Source: Ignavibacteriales bacterium (GTDB lineage Bacteria; Bacteroidota; Ignavibacteria; UBA10030). From it: DNA of 64,000 nt. The notes under the pieces were generated by a model, which had not been told where the DNA came from, did not search any database, and saw only the letters and a program-made list of their open reading frames with translations. The translations under genes and the position numbers were made by a program. Location: positions 1 through 64,000 of the forward strand of contig JACPUH010000064.1 in NCBI GenBank assembly GCA_016192345.1, in the 5' to 3' direction. Positions 45,303-54,346 of this stretch are shown in pieces; position 1 is the first letter of the stretch, and every line of letters begins with the position of its first letter.

Positions 45303-47780
45303 ATGGAGCGCTTAATGATGGTGGTCGTTCTTATTCAGACTCTGGTGACGGTGGAGATGTTTGCGAGGCAGGTCGATCCAACCAAACAAGCCGGTGTGAT
45401 GATCGCGGGGGAATTGTGGGACTCGTTTCTTCCCCCGAATGTCGGACCATTCTATGGAGAAACGAATCTGCCGTTACGCAGTACGTTCTTACGGATAGGC
45501 AACTTCGATCGTGCATGGTCAACTCCGACCCATATGTGGCCCGGTGGATGGCCGTACGGGATGTTCTGGGCCAAGGGGATGTACTTGTTGGAATTCAATC
45601 CGGACTCGACCTGGAATCCTCCTGCGATCGGTGAAAAAACAAATCCCTCTCATCATGCCGGTGCCGGGGGAAAGTATGCGATGGCGGCGTTTGGTCCGGC
45701 ACTCCTTGGTGCGGATGATCCTCTGCGAAACTACGCGAGAGAGACGCGGTGGGTTGATCCGATGAAACGGACGCACGCGATGTACGAAGCGGGTTGGCCG
45801 ACAACCATCGGTATCGACGTCGCCATGAAGATTCACCAATTTACGCTCAACTGGAACAACTTCAACGATTTCATTGTCGTCGAGATAACCCTGAAGAATA
45901 CCGGTGTGCTGGATATGAATGGAGATGGGGTACCGGACTCCGCTCAAACCGGTCGGGCGGGACGGAATAGCATTCGGGCGCTTGCGTTGATGGCTCATGG
46001 CGAAATGTACTGTTCGTATTACCTCGTGGCAAACGGTGGCCGGGCAACGAGGTTCGGAGCAGCACGGGCGTTTGGGTATGTCGGAGACAATGATCCGAAT
46101 GGGTCGCCGTGGGATCTGATGGTTGCCTTTCCAGGGGAGAGCGCCAAGAATAAGCGCAACATGGGGATGAACGATGGGGTGAATCAATACTATACTGATG
46201 TCTGGAGCGCCTGGTCGTGGGTTGCCGTTAAGCAGGGGGGTGGTGAATCGACGATGCTTCGAAGCCTGCCGGACAAAAAGACTCTCTACGGCACACACGG
46301 CATCGGTGTTGGGTCGGAGCGGGGTTGGTATGCAACGGCTGGCCAGGGGCGTGGAAACCGAATTGGTGCAGGGGGAATCAACTACAACCCGAAAACAATC
46401 CATACCGCCGCAATCGGGACGTGGTATCGAGACGGAGGCCGGGCGAGAGATTCGATGAAGCTCGACCTCTCGCCGGACCCTAATTTTTTTGGCTCTGGTG
46501 TTGCTGGAGATCCGACCACGTTCATATCGAAATCCGATTCTTCACGTCCCAATGGCGATCGAAAGCTCTTCTCCGATATCGTCTATAACGAGGCAGCGTT
46601 TGAGGTCAATCCGCATGAGCCTTCATGGAAAAAAGGATTCACAGCGGAAAACAATTTTGACGGTGATCTCTTTAGCGGTGTTGGACCGTTCTCTCTCGAT
46701 GTGGGGGAGAGCATGACGATTGTCTGGACAGAAGCCGGCGGATATCGGTTGCAGGGAGTCCAGAACGCTATCGCCGCGGCGCGATGGGCGTTCGAAAATG
46801 GATACAACATCCCGGAGCCCCCCGCTGCGCCGGATGTGTTGCTTGCAACCACCTTTGAGAACAAGGTCCGGGTGCGTTGGGACAATCGGGCAGAAAGCCA
46901 CATGGGTTTCAGCGGATACAAGATCTGGCGGGTGTCTCAGAGCAAAAACGTCAACTGGCTCACCGGGGGGATGCGCTCTCTCGATCAATACTGGAGATCC
47001 ACGACGGTTGGACCGGTTTCCGTGTCGCTTCTGCAGCCGGTGAATGCCAACCGCCTGCCCGATCCCATCGGCGATAATGCAACCAGTCCGCCGGATTCGT
47101 GGGGACCGTATGAGCTCGTCGCGATCATCCCGAAGAATTCTCTCGTTTCCACGATCGATCTGACGGTGCCGGGCTATCAGTACCTGTGGGAGGATAGGAA
47201 TGTCAACCTAGGATTCTCGTACTGGTATCATGTTTCTGCGTTCACCTTGGGCCATTATGATCTTGGCCCATCGTACGGAGGAGTAAACGACCGGATAACA
47301 ACGACGATCGAGAGCTCGAATCTCAACAGGAACGGTGCAACAGGGATGTGGCAAGGGGTCTATCCGTTCACAACGCTCAACCGGTTCTTTCCTACAACGA
47401 TCTCCGGATTGAAGGATCTGGGGGCGGGGTTCCAGGTCAAAACTCCGGCGCCGAGCGGGTTTGACGTCCGGACGGGAAGCGCCCGCATCGGTGTCAGGCC
47501 GAATCCGTACAAACGGATGGCCTTGTGGGACAGCCGTACCGACAGCTTCGATCATCATCTCGTGTTTTACAATCTTCCCCTCGGATCGACGCTTACCATT
47601 CTCGATGTCTCGGGACAGATCATTCATCAGTTCCATCATGATTCCGGAGATCCGAACAACGGAACGCTGCGATGGAATATGTTTTCAAAAGGGGGCATCG
47701 AAGTGGCGAGCGGTTTGTATATCTATTTTGTTGAGTACGACGGCGGACAACACATCGGCTATTTTTCCATCATGCGATAA
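45303..47780 (+). CDS. Large secreted protein with C-terminal FlgD-like / T9SS-type domain (paralogue of 34816)
   Basis: 825 residues; N-terminal hydrophobic segment MERLMMVVVLIQTLVTVEMFA, then VMIAGELWDSFLPPN, LRIGNFDRAWSTPTHMWPGGW and HQFTLNWNNFNDFIVVEI, nearly word for word those of the protein at 34816. The C-terminus (IGVRPNPYKR, FYNLPLGSTLTILDVSGQII, VASGLYIYFVEYDGGQHIGYFSIMR) is the same sorting-type domain. AAGGAG lies 8 bases before the ATG at 45303. Unlike 34816 it has no receptor or PorV partner beside it and is embedded among cytoplasmic enzymes, so it is a transposed duplicate within the locus. Confidence 0.78.
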   Translation: MERLMMVVVLIQTLVTVEMFARQVDPTKQAGVMIAGELWDSFLPPNVGPFYGETNLPLRSTFLRIGNFDRAWSTPTHMWPGGWPYGMFWAKGMYLLEFNPDSTWNPPAIGEKTNPSHHAGAGGKYAMAAFGPALLGADDPLRNYARETRWVDPMKRTHAMYEAGWPTTIGIDVAMKIHQFTLNWNNFNDFIVVEITLKNTGVLDMNGDGVPDSAQTGRAGRNSIRALALMAHGEMYCSYYLVANGGRATRFGAARAFGYVGDNDPNGSPWDLMVAFPGESAKNKRNMGMNDGVNQYYTDVWSAWSWVAVKQGGGESTMLRSLPDKKTLYGTHGIGVGSERGWYATAGQGRGNRIGAGGINYNPKTIHTAAIGTWYRDGGRARDSMKLDLSPDPNFFGSGVAGDPTTFISKSDSSRPNGDRKLFSDIVYNEAAFEVNPHEPSWKKGFTAENNFDGDLFSGVGPFSLDVGESMTIVWTEAGGYRLQGVQNAIAAARWAFENGYNIPEPPAAPDVLLATTFENKVRVRWDNRAESHMGFSGYKIWRVSQSKNVNWLTGGMRSLDQYWRSTTVGPVSVSLLQPVNANRLPDPIGDNATSPPDSWGPYELVAIIPKNSLVSTIDLTVPGYQYLWEDRNVNLGFSYWYHVSAFTLGHYDLGPSYGGVNDRITTTIESSNLNRNGATGMWQGVYPFTTLNRFFPTTISGLKDLGAGFQVKTPAPSGFDVRTGSARIGVRPNPYKRMALWDSRTDSFDHHLVFYNLPLGSTLTILDVSGQIIHQFHHDSGDPNNGTLRWNMFSKGGIEVASGLYIYFVEYDGGQHIGYFSIMR

Positions 47781-47812
47781 TCGAAAGATCATTGGCGTTC
47801 CCCAAGAATCTC

Positions 47813-49396
47813 ATGAAAGAAACCTTCATCCAGTCAGGTCACCCCCAGCTCGACCAACTCCTTCCCCGTATCAAATATTTTCTCAGTCGCGACACGGCTG
47901 AGTATAACATGTTCGGCACGGAAGTGCGCGGCTACCGCTCCCCTGATGCACCGAGCATTTGGTTGCGAGATCATTCCGACATGCTGCGCGGCGCAAAATA
48001 CTGGGAGCGCGACATGCAGAGCACGGTCGATCACTTTGCCGAGACTCAAACCGCAAAGGGCTGGCTGTTCGATTATTTCACGATGACCCCGGAGAAAGTC
48101 CCGTGCGAAAAGGAAAACTGGGCCAAGTACGTCCGCGTGCCGGTTGAGGCTGATGTCGAGTTCCGCTTCATCAAGGCCATCCATCTTGCATGGCAGGCGA
48201 CCGGGGACGACGGGTGGCTCAAGAGCCTGTTGCCGCATATGGAGAAAGCGCTCAATTATATCCTGACCGATGAATGGCGCTGGGACAGGAAGCATAAGCT
48301 TGTGAAACGGGCTTATACGATGGATACCTGGGATTTCGACTATACCGCGGGTCGCCATGACTGGCTCAATTTCCAGATCAACGAATACACGTACTGGGGA
48401 ATCATGCACGGGGACAACTCGGGGTACTACGAGGCGTTCCGTCAGATGGCGGCTTTTTATGCGCACCTCGGAAACAGGAAGCAGTCGGTTCATTGGACGA
48501 AGTTCGCGGACGCATTCCGGAAGCGGGCAAACAAAGTATCCTTCAATGGACGATTCTACACGCACCATGTCCATCTTGTGCCGGTGAAGATCGAAGGTGT
48601 GGACGAAGAAAAGCAACTTACGCTTTCCAACCCCATGGATATCAACCGGGGGTTGGCAACGCATGAGATGGCGGTTGCTATTCTTAAAGAGTACCAAAAA
48701 CGGGAGAAGGAAACGGGGGCGTTTGCCTCATGGTTCAGCGTCGATCCCCCGTTCCCCGCAGGGATTTTTGGTGAAGAGAAGATCGTGCCGGGCGCGTACT
48801 GCAATGGTGGCATCATGCCGCTGGTCGGGGGCGAACTTGCTCGTGCGGCGTTCGAGCATGGTTTTGAAGAGTACGGGGTCGAACAATTGCTGAAGTACGC
48901 GGAGCTGACGAAGAATGACAAATCGTACCTCTGGTATTTTCCAAACGGCGAGCACGCGACGAAGGAGACAAGTACCAGTCCGGACGCCCAGCCGACGGAC
49001 GGATGGGGCTCTGCGGCCATGCTCTACGCCCTCATCGAGGGTCTGGCGGGTATCGTCGATCAGCACAAACTCTACCAACGAGTCAGGCTCTCACCGCGGT
49101 GGATCGCCGCGGGGAGGAACGAAGCGAAGGCGTGTGCTGTCTATGGGGCCTCGGGAGCCTCGTTTGAATATTCATACATGCACGACCCGCAGGCGAAAAC
49201 ATTCGGCGTGGAAATACAGGGAAACGCCACCGTCAATCTGCACCTCTTGCTTCCGAAAGGGGCGCGGGGAATTCGTGTGGGAGTAAACGGGAGACCGGTG
49301 AAGCATAAAAACCTCCGCATCGAGAGCAGTCCATACGTTGATGCAGGGTTCGCAGTAAAGAAAGAGGCCATGGTAACCATTGACTATGCATATTGA
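47813..49396 (+). CDS. Six-hairpin glycosidase-like protein (GH78/GH63-type alpha/alpha barrel)
   Basis: 527 residues from the ATG at 47813 with no signal peptide, so cytoplasmic. Motifs fit a six-hairpin glycosidase: APSIWLRDHSDML, GWLFDYFT, YTMDTWDFDY, a helical barrel, then DGWGSAAMLYALIEGLAGI, followed by a C-terminal beta domain (TVNLHLLLPKGARGIRVGVNG) as in alpha-L-rhamnosidases. Asp and Glu candidates lie in WLRDHSD and TWDFD. It probably cleaves an imported oligosaccharide. A rhamnosidase role would fit the rhamnose isomerase encoded downstream, but the family is not certain. Confidence 0.72.
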   Translation: MKETFIQSGHPQLDQLLPRIKYFLSRDTAEYNMFGTEVRGYRSPDAPSIWLRDHSDMLRGAKYWERDMQSTVDHFAETQTAKGWLFDYFTMTPEKVPCEKENWAKYVRVPVEADVEFRFIKAIHLAWQATGDDGWLKSLLPHMEKALNYILTDEWRWDRKHKLVKRAYTMDTWDFDYTAGRHDWLNFQINEYTYWGIMHGDNSGYYEAFRQMAAFYAHLGNRKQSVHWTKFADAFRKRANKVSFNGRFYTHHVHLVPVKIEGVDEEKQLTLSNPMDINRGLATHEMAVAILKEYQKREKETGAFASWFSVDPPFPAGIFGEEKIVPGAYCNGGIMPLVGGELARAAFEHGFEEYGVEQLLKYAELTKNDKSYLWYFPNGEHATKETSTSPDAQPTDGWGSAAMLYALIEGLAGIVDQHKLYQRVRLSPRWIAAGRNEAKACAVYGASGASFEYSYMHDPQAKTFGVEIQGNATVNLHLLLPKGARGIRVGVNGRPVKHKNLRIESSPYVDAGFAVKKEAMVTIDYAY

Positions 49397-49408
49397 CGAA
49401 AGAGAACT

Positions 49409-50686
49409 ATGAAACGCGAAGAGTTTCTGAAAACCGTTGCAGGCGTTGTCGCGGCAACAAGCTTGCCGGCCATCGTACGAGCCGACACACCCATTCTATC
49501 AACTTCTCCCTGGCCCGCGGTCGATTCGGCCGATGAGCAGTTTTGGAAATTTGTCCGTACTCAATTCCCACTCACCCAGGACCGCGCGTACTTCAACACC
49601 GGCGGGCTCGGCGCTTCGCCGTATGTCGTGATCGACGCGGTCAAAGCCAAAATGGATGAACTGGAAAAGATCTCCGAGACGGGGCATAACGACCAGATCT
49701 GGAAGGAGGTCAAGACCCCCATCGCGCAGCTTCTTGGCTGCGATCCGGAGGAACTTGCCTTCATGCGAAATGCTACGGAGGGGATCAACGTGGTCTGCAA
49801 TGGTCTTCCATTGAAGAAAGGGGACGAGATCATCGCAACAACCCATGAGCATGTGGCAAACTCTGTTCCCTGGCTGGCCCTGCTGAAACGGGAGGGGGTG
49901 GTGATCAGGTTGTTCGAGCCCTCCACGTTCTCCGCCCAGGAAAACATTGACCGGATCCAAACACTCATTACCCGCAAGACCCGCCTCATCAGCATCCCGC
50001 ACGGTACCACAACCACCGGACAAATTCTCCCCGTCAAGGAAATCTCAAAGCTCGCAAAAAGCAAAAACATCTGGCTCTTCCTGGATGGAGCGCAGACGGC
50101 CGGGATGTTCCCATTCGACCTGCACGACATCGGGTGCGATGCGTACGCGGCCTGCGGGCACAAGTGGATGCTGGGCCCCAAAGAAACCGGGATACTGTAT
50201 GTGCGGAAGGAAATGTTCGACGTGATCCAGGCAAAGTTTGTGGGAGCCTATTCGGACAACGGCTTCGATCTGGCAAAAGGGACGCTGGCGTTTCATCCCT
50301 CGGCGCAGCGGTATGAATATGGCACCGTCAACGTTCCCCTGCGGGTCGGTCTTGGAGTTGCGGCGCAATTCCTGCAGAGGATCGGCATGGAAAATGTCTG
50401 GAAGCGCGACAAGGCTCTCTCAACCTATCTGTTCAATGCCCTGTCACAGTTGCCGCAGATTAAGGTTCTCTCTCCGGCGAATGATGCCGAACGGAGCGCC
50501 ATGATTACCTTCCAGCATGAGAAAATTCCTTTTCTCGAACTGCAGCAACACCTGAACACATTCAAGTTACGAACCCGCGGCGTCTCGGAAGGAGGCGTCA
50601 ACGGTCTTCGCATCGCCACCCATATCTACAACAACTTCGAAGAGCTTGACCGGTTAATTGAAGGGGTAAGGACAGCCGGGGTGTAG
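49409..50686 (+). CDS. Class V aminotransferase-fold PLP enzyme with an export-like N-terminus
   Basis: 425 residues of the isopenicillin-N epimerase / cysteine-desulfurase-like branch. PLP lysine is Lys252 in CGHKWMLGPKETG; Asp226 in FLDGAQTAG holds the pyridine nitrogen. AYFNTGGLGASP and NATEGIN are standard. The N-terminus MKREEFLKTVAGVVAATSLPAIVRA resembles a Tat/Sec signal (KR pair, hydrophobic stretch, AxA-like end), which is unusual for a PLP enzyme and would place it in the periplasm. Tat export of a folded holoenzyme would make sense. The substrate is unknown; nothing in the neighbourhood suggests sulfur mobilisation. Confidence 0.82.
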   Translation: MKREEFLKTVAGVVAATSLPAIVRADTPILSTSPWPAVDSADEQFWKFVRTQFPLTQDRAYFNTGGLGASPYVVIDAVKAKMDELEKISETGHNDQIWKEVKTPIAQLLGCDPEELAFMRNATEGINVVCNGLPLKKGDEIIATTHEHVANSVPWLALLKREGVVIRLFEPSTFSAQENIDRIQTLITRKTRLISIPHGTTTTGQILPVKEISKLAKSKNIWLFLDGAQTAGMFPFDLHDIGCDAYAACGHKWMLGPKETGILYVRKEMFDVIQAKFVGAYSDNGFDLAKGTLAFHPSAQRYEYGTVNVPLRVGLGVAAQFLQRIGMENVWKRDKALSTYLFNALSQLPQIKVLSPANDAERSAMITFQHEKIPFLELQQHLNTFKLRTRGVSEGGVNGLRIATHIYNNFEELDRLIEGVRTAGV

Positions 50687-50771
50687 AGGAGGACGGGAGT
50701 TGAACATTTACCGGAGGGGGCGCAACGGGGCGCCGGAAGAACGGGCAGGAATGTTGCAGACCAGGAAAACA

Positions 50772-52274
50772 ATGACGACACCGATCATCGAACTTCAATC
50801 AATCTCCAAACGCTTCGGCGGAACGGTTGCTCTTGATGATGTCAGCTTCAGCGTGATGCAGGGGGAGATCCATGCCGTCATGGGCGAGAACGGGGCCGGC
50901 AAGTCGACCCTCATGCGCATTCTCTCCGGCGTGCTGCGCAGGAATTCGGGGACGGTTCTTCTGTCCGGCACCCCGAAGACACTCAACTCTCCGCTGCATG
51001 CGCAAGGAGAGGGGATCAGCACGGTTTACCAGGAACCGAATCTCGTGCCGTATATGACGGTGGCGGAAAACATTTTTCTCGGGCACGAAAAAACGTCGAG
51101 GTTTGGTGTCGTTGATTTCCGCCATCTGAACACAAGAACCAAGGACATCCTGGCCACGCTCTCCCTGACCATCCCTCCCACTGAAATTCTTGCGAACCTG
51201 AGTCCGGCGGAGGTCCAGCTTGTCCAGATCGCCCGTGCGATCGCCTTTTCCACCCGAATTCTCATTCTCGATGAGCCGACCGCTTCCATCACCGATCATG
51301 AAACAGAAATTCTCTTTCAGCTACTCAAAAAATTGAATAAAGACGGGCTTACCATTGTCTATGTGTCACACCGGCTGAAAGAGATTTTCGAGCTGTGTCA
51401 CCGGGCTTCCGTGCTCCGCGATGGAAGGTACATCGGAACGGTTGAAACGGAAAAGACCAATGAAACCGAGCTTATTACCATGATGGTGGGAAGGGAACTC
51501 AAGGGGACAAGAGAGACGCGCACGATCGAACCCGGGGGGAACATCCGGCTTGAAGCGCGATCCCTCACGGTGACCAAGGCCCCGGTCCATGTTCGAAATA
51601 TTTCCTTCCAGGTGCGCAAAGGGGAAATCGTTGCGCTTGCAGGACTTGTCGGATCGGGGCGGAGCGAAGTGGCCAAAGCCCTCTTCGGATTGAATCCGAT
51701 TGACTCAGGCGAGATTTGGATTGATGGGGCAAAGGTCGAAATCCGAATTCCCGCCCATGCGATCGGACACAACATCGCATTTGTCCCCGAGGACCGGAAG
51801 GGAGAAGGCCTCATTGCATCCCAATCGATCAAACACAACATTTCATTGACCGGGTTGGGATCGATCTCAAACTTCGGCTTCGTCAACAGGGCACGGGAGA
51901 ACGAAATTGCCGCGTCCAGCGCTCAACAGCTTGCCATCAAGGCTGCAACCATGGAGGATGATGTATCCACGTTGAGCGGCGGGAACCAGCAGAAAGTGGT
52001 CCTGGCGAAATGGCTCTGGCTCAATCCGTCTATTCTGATCCTGGATGAGCCGACGCGCGGCATCGATGTCGGGGCGAAAGCCGAGATCCATGCACTGATC
52101 TTCGGACTGGCCCGGCAGGGTGTCTCGATCCTTCTTGTCTCTTCTGAGTTGCCGGAAGTGTTAACGCTCGCGGACCGTATCTATGTCATGCGTGACGGTG
52201 CAATTGTCGGAGAGTTGTCGCGTGCCGAAGCGAGCCAGGAAACCGTGATGAGATTGGCGGCAGTTGAAAATTAA
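50772..52274 (+). CDS. Sugar ABC transporter ATPase with two nucleotide-binding domains (RbsA/MglA/XylG family)
   Basis: 500 residues. NBD1 has Walker A GENGAGKST, Walker B LILDEPTAS and a changed signature NLSPAEVQLVQIA in place of LSVGQQQ. NBD2 has a weak Walker A (GLVGSGRSEVAK), normal for the family, and signature LSGGNQQKVVLAKWL with LILDEPTRGID. The family powers uptake of ribose, galactose, xylose, rhamnose or autoinducer-type sugars. The start at ATG 50772 has AGGA 6 bases upstream. No permease or substrate-binding protein gene is adjacent; two sodium symporters follow instead, so this subunit must pair with distant components or is a remnant. Confidence 0.85.
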   Translation: MTTPIIELQSISKRFGGTVALDDVSFSVMQGEIHAVMGENGAGKSTLMRILSGVLRRNSGTVLLSGTPKTLNSPLHAQGEGISTVYQEPNLVPYMTVAENIFLGHEKTSRFGVVDFRHLNTRTKDILATLSLTIPPTEILANLSPAEVQLVQIARAIAFSTRILILDEPTASITDHETEILFQLLKKLNKDGLTIVYVSHRLKEIFELCHRASVLRDGRYIGTVETEKTNETELITMMVGRELKGTRETRTIEPGGNIRLEARSLTVTKAPVHVRNISFQVRKGEIVALAGLVGSGRSEVAKALFGLNPIDSGEIWIDGAKVEIRIPAHAIGHNIAFVPEDRKGEGLIASQSIKHNISLTGLGSISNFGFVNRARENEIAASSAQQLAIKAATMEDDVSTLSGGNQQKVVLAKWLWLNPSILILDEPTRGIDVGAKAEIHALIFGLARQGVSILLVSSELPEVLTLADRIYVMRDGAIVGELSRAEASQETVMRLAAVEN

Positions 52275-52378
52275 TCCGGGCAGCCCGTTCGGAACATCTT
52301 CAAATAGAAGATTCACCCGCGTCATCGAATAATCCACCAATTCACGATTCTGCACTCCACCTTGTGTAAGGGAGGATC

Positions 52379-54301
52379 ATGAAATCAGCGAACATCTATG
52401 ACTTTATTGTCATCGGCGTCTATTTCGTGTTTATGCTGGGCATCGGCTTTTATTTCATGCGGGCTAGCAAGGGTGGCAAGGATTATTTCGCCGGCGGCAA
52501 TATGCTTCCATGGTGGGTTGCAGGGATGTCACTGTACATGACTAACTTCAGCGCATGGACCTTCACCGGAGCGGCAGGGTTCGCCTACAGCGTTGGGTGG
52601 TTCATGCTGTTTAATTTCGGGATCGGCGGACTGGGGTACTGGATCGGCACTTGGCTCACGGCAAAATACTGGAGACGGTCGAGAACAATCTCCCCGGTCG
52701 AGTACACGTATACCCGCTTCAATGTCGGCACCCAGCAAATGTTCGGGTGGGTGATCGCGTTTAACTTTACCCTTTCCGCGGGTGTGCAGCTTGCCTCCAC
52801 GTGCAAGCTCTTCGCTCCGTTTCTCGGTTTCGATATCACCACCGTTGTTCTGGTGATCGGGGTTGTTATTCTGCTGTACTGTTTCATGGGGGGACTCTGG
52901 GCTGTTGCCGTAACGGACACGCTGCAGGGGGTGATCCTGTTGAGTGTTGCATTCATCATTGTTCCCGCAAGCCTGTATGCAGTGGGAGGGTTCGATGTCC
53001 TGATCGAAAAACTTCCACCCCTCACTTTTGAACATGTCTACAATGGCGTGTATTATGATGAGCACTGGCTCATCTCCATTCTCATGATCTCTTCGATCGG
53101 CTTTGCCGCGGGGGGGGCGCAACGGTTCTTCAGCGTGAAAGATGAAAAGGATGCGAGACGAGTCGGCTGGTTCGCCGGTTGGCTGGCCTGGTTAGGACCG
53201 CTGGTTTTCGGCATCCCACCCCTGGTTGCCCGTGTCATGTGGCCGGACCTTTCGCAGGAGCCGTTCTTTGCGCCTTATAAGGACAGCAACCCTCAGGATC
53301 TCGTGTACGTGGCTCTCTGTCTGAAGATTCTCCCCAACGGGCTTATCGGAGTGTTCCTTGCCGCGATGCTCGCGGCAACGATGAGCGCGCTCAGTTCGGT
53401 GTACAATATGGTCTCATCAATTTTTTCCCGCGATATGTATCAAACGCTGTTCCGTCCCAACACGTCCGATGTGGAGCTCCTCAAAGTGGGGCGCATCATG
53501 ACACTCATCATCGGCGTGATCGTCACGGGTCTTGCCGTTCTGTTCGTCAACAGTCAGTTCGGCATCTTCAATCTCATGCAGGCTTTCTTCACCTTGTTGA
53601 ACACCCCCGTCGTCATCCCGATTGCTTTCGGGTTGATCTTCCGCCGGGTGCCGAAGTGGGGGGCCGCTGGAGCCATCGTGTGGGGATTGATCGTGGGCGC
53701 CACGACGCGCTACGTGCTGGGGTGGACCATCGGTCCTCAAGTGTATCTTTCCTTCGTCATGACGTTCGCCATCTTTGTCACGTCGTACTGGACGGGACAG
53801 TTATACAAGAACAACAAAGCTCTCCTGGCAGTGATCAGTGTGGCGATTGCGGCCGGGCTCGCCTGGTTATTCACGCACACCGCTGCGGCAGAGTTGACTG
53901 ATGTTATGCTGACATTCGGTGTTGCTTCGGGCGTTGCGTTGGGAGGAAGCCTGTTCGTGTTTGCCAGGCTGTTTGCTTCGGAAACAACCGAGCAGCGGAT
54001 GCTCGTGGACGAGTTCTTCAAAAAACTCGATACCCCGATCGATGTTGCACGCGAAGTGTTTGCCAAGGGAACGAAACAGATCTCCACATTTCCGATCGTG
54101 GGGGGGACAACCATCGTGATGGGGTTCCTGATGTCCCTGATTTTTCTCACCGAACTTCCGGGAGAGGAAAAACCGGTCCTCGGCGGCATCATCATCCTGC
54201 TGATAGCGGTTGGCGCCCTTATGTGGTACTTCGGGAAAAGGTCGGAGATTCGCAATGTCCAGGATTTTATGACGGATACCACGCTGGCCGACGAGAAATA
54301 A
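52379..54301 (+). CDS. Sodium:solute symporter (SSS family), first of a tandem pair
   Basis: 640 residues with about 14-15 membrane segments. The family opening is YDFIVIGVYFVFMLGIGFYFMRASKGGKDYFAGGNMLPWWVAGMS. Further marks are ISPVEYTYTRF, GGLWAVAVTDTLQG and LAAMLAATMSALSSVYN (sodium-site helix). The ATG at 52379 has AGGGAGG 4 bases upstream. SSS proteins move sugars, sugar acids, vitamins or amino acids with sodium. It takes substrate across the inner membrane and thus could replace an ABC permease. The next gene is a close paralogue. Confidence 0.9.
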   Translation: MKSANIYDFIVIGVYFVFMLGIGFYFMRASKGGKDYFAGGNMLPWWVAGMSLYMTNFSAWTFTGAAGFAYSVGWFMLFNFGIGGLGYWIGTWLTAKYWRRSRTISPVEYTYTRFNVGTQQMFGWVIAFNFTLSAGVQLASTCKLFAPFLGFDITTVVLVIGVVILLYCFMGGLWAVAVTDTLQGVILLSVAFIIVPASLYAVGGFDVLIEKLPPLTFEHVYNGVYYDEHWLISILMISSIGFAAGGAQRFFSVKDEKDARRVGWFAGWLAWLGPLVFGIPPLVARVMWPDLSQEPFFAPYKDSNPQDLVYVALCLKILPNGLIGVFLAAMLAATMSALSSVYNMVSSIFSRDMYQTLFRPNTSDVELLKVGRIMTLIIGVIVTGLAVLFVNSQFGIFNLMQAFFTLLNTPVVIPIAFGLIFRRVPKWGAAGAIVWGLIVGATTRYVLGWTIGPQVYLSFVMTFAIFVTSYWTGQLYKNNKALLAVISVAIAAGLAWLFTHTAAAELTDVMLTFGVASGVALGGSLFVFARLFASETTEQRMLVDEFFKKLDTPIDVAREVFAKGTKQISTFPIVGGTTIVMGFLMSLIFLTELPGEEKPVLGGIIILLIAVGALMWYFGKRSEIRNVQDFMTDTTLADEK

Positions 54302-54346
54302 ACAGCGCGGTTATCAATCACTACTGCATAGAACAAAAGGATACAA

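Noticed and set aside
45519-46403. Long minus-strand open frame inside the second giant secreted protein gene
   Set aside because: It is antisense to a strongly supported gene and its Arg/Pro/His-rich translation is typical of a shadow frame.
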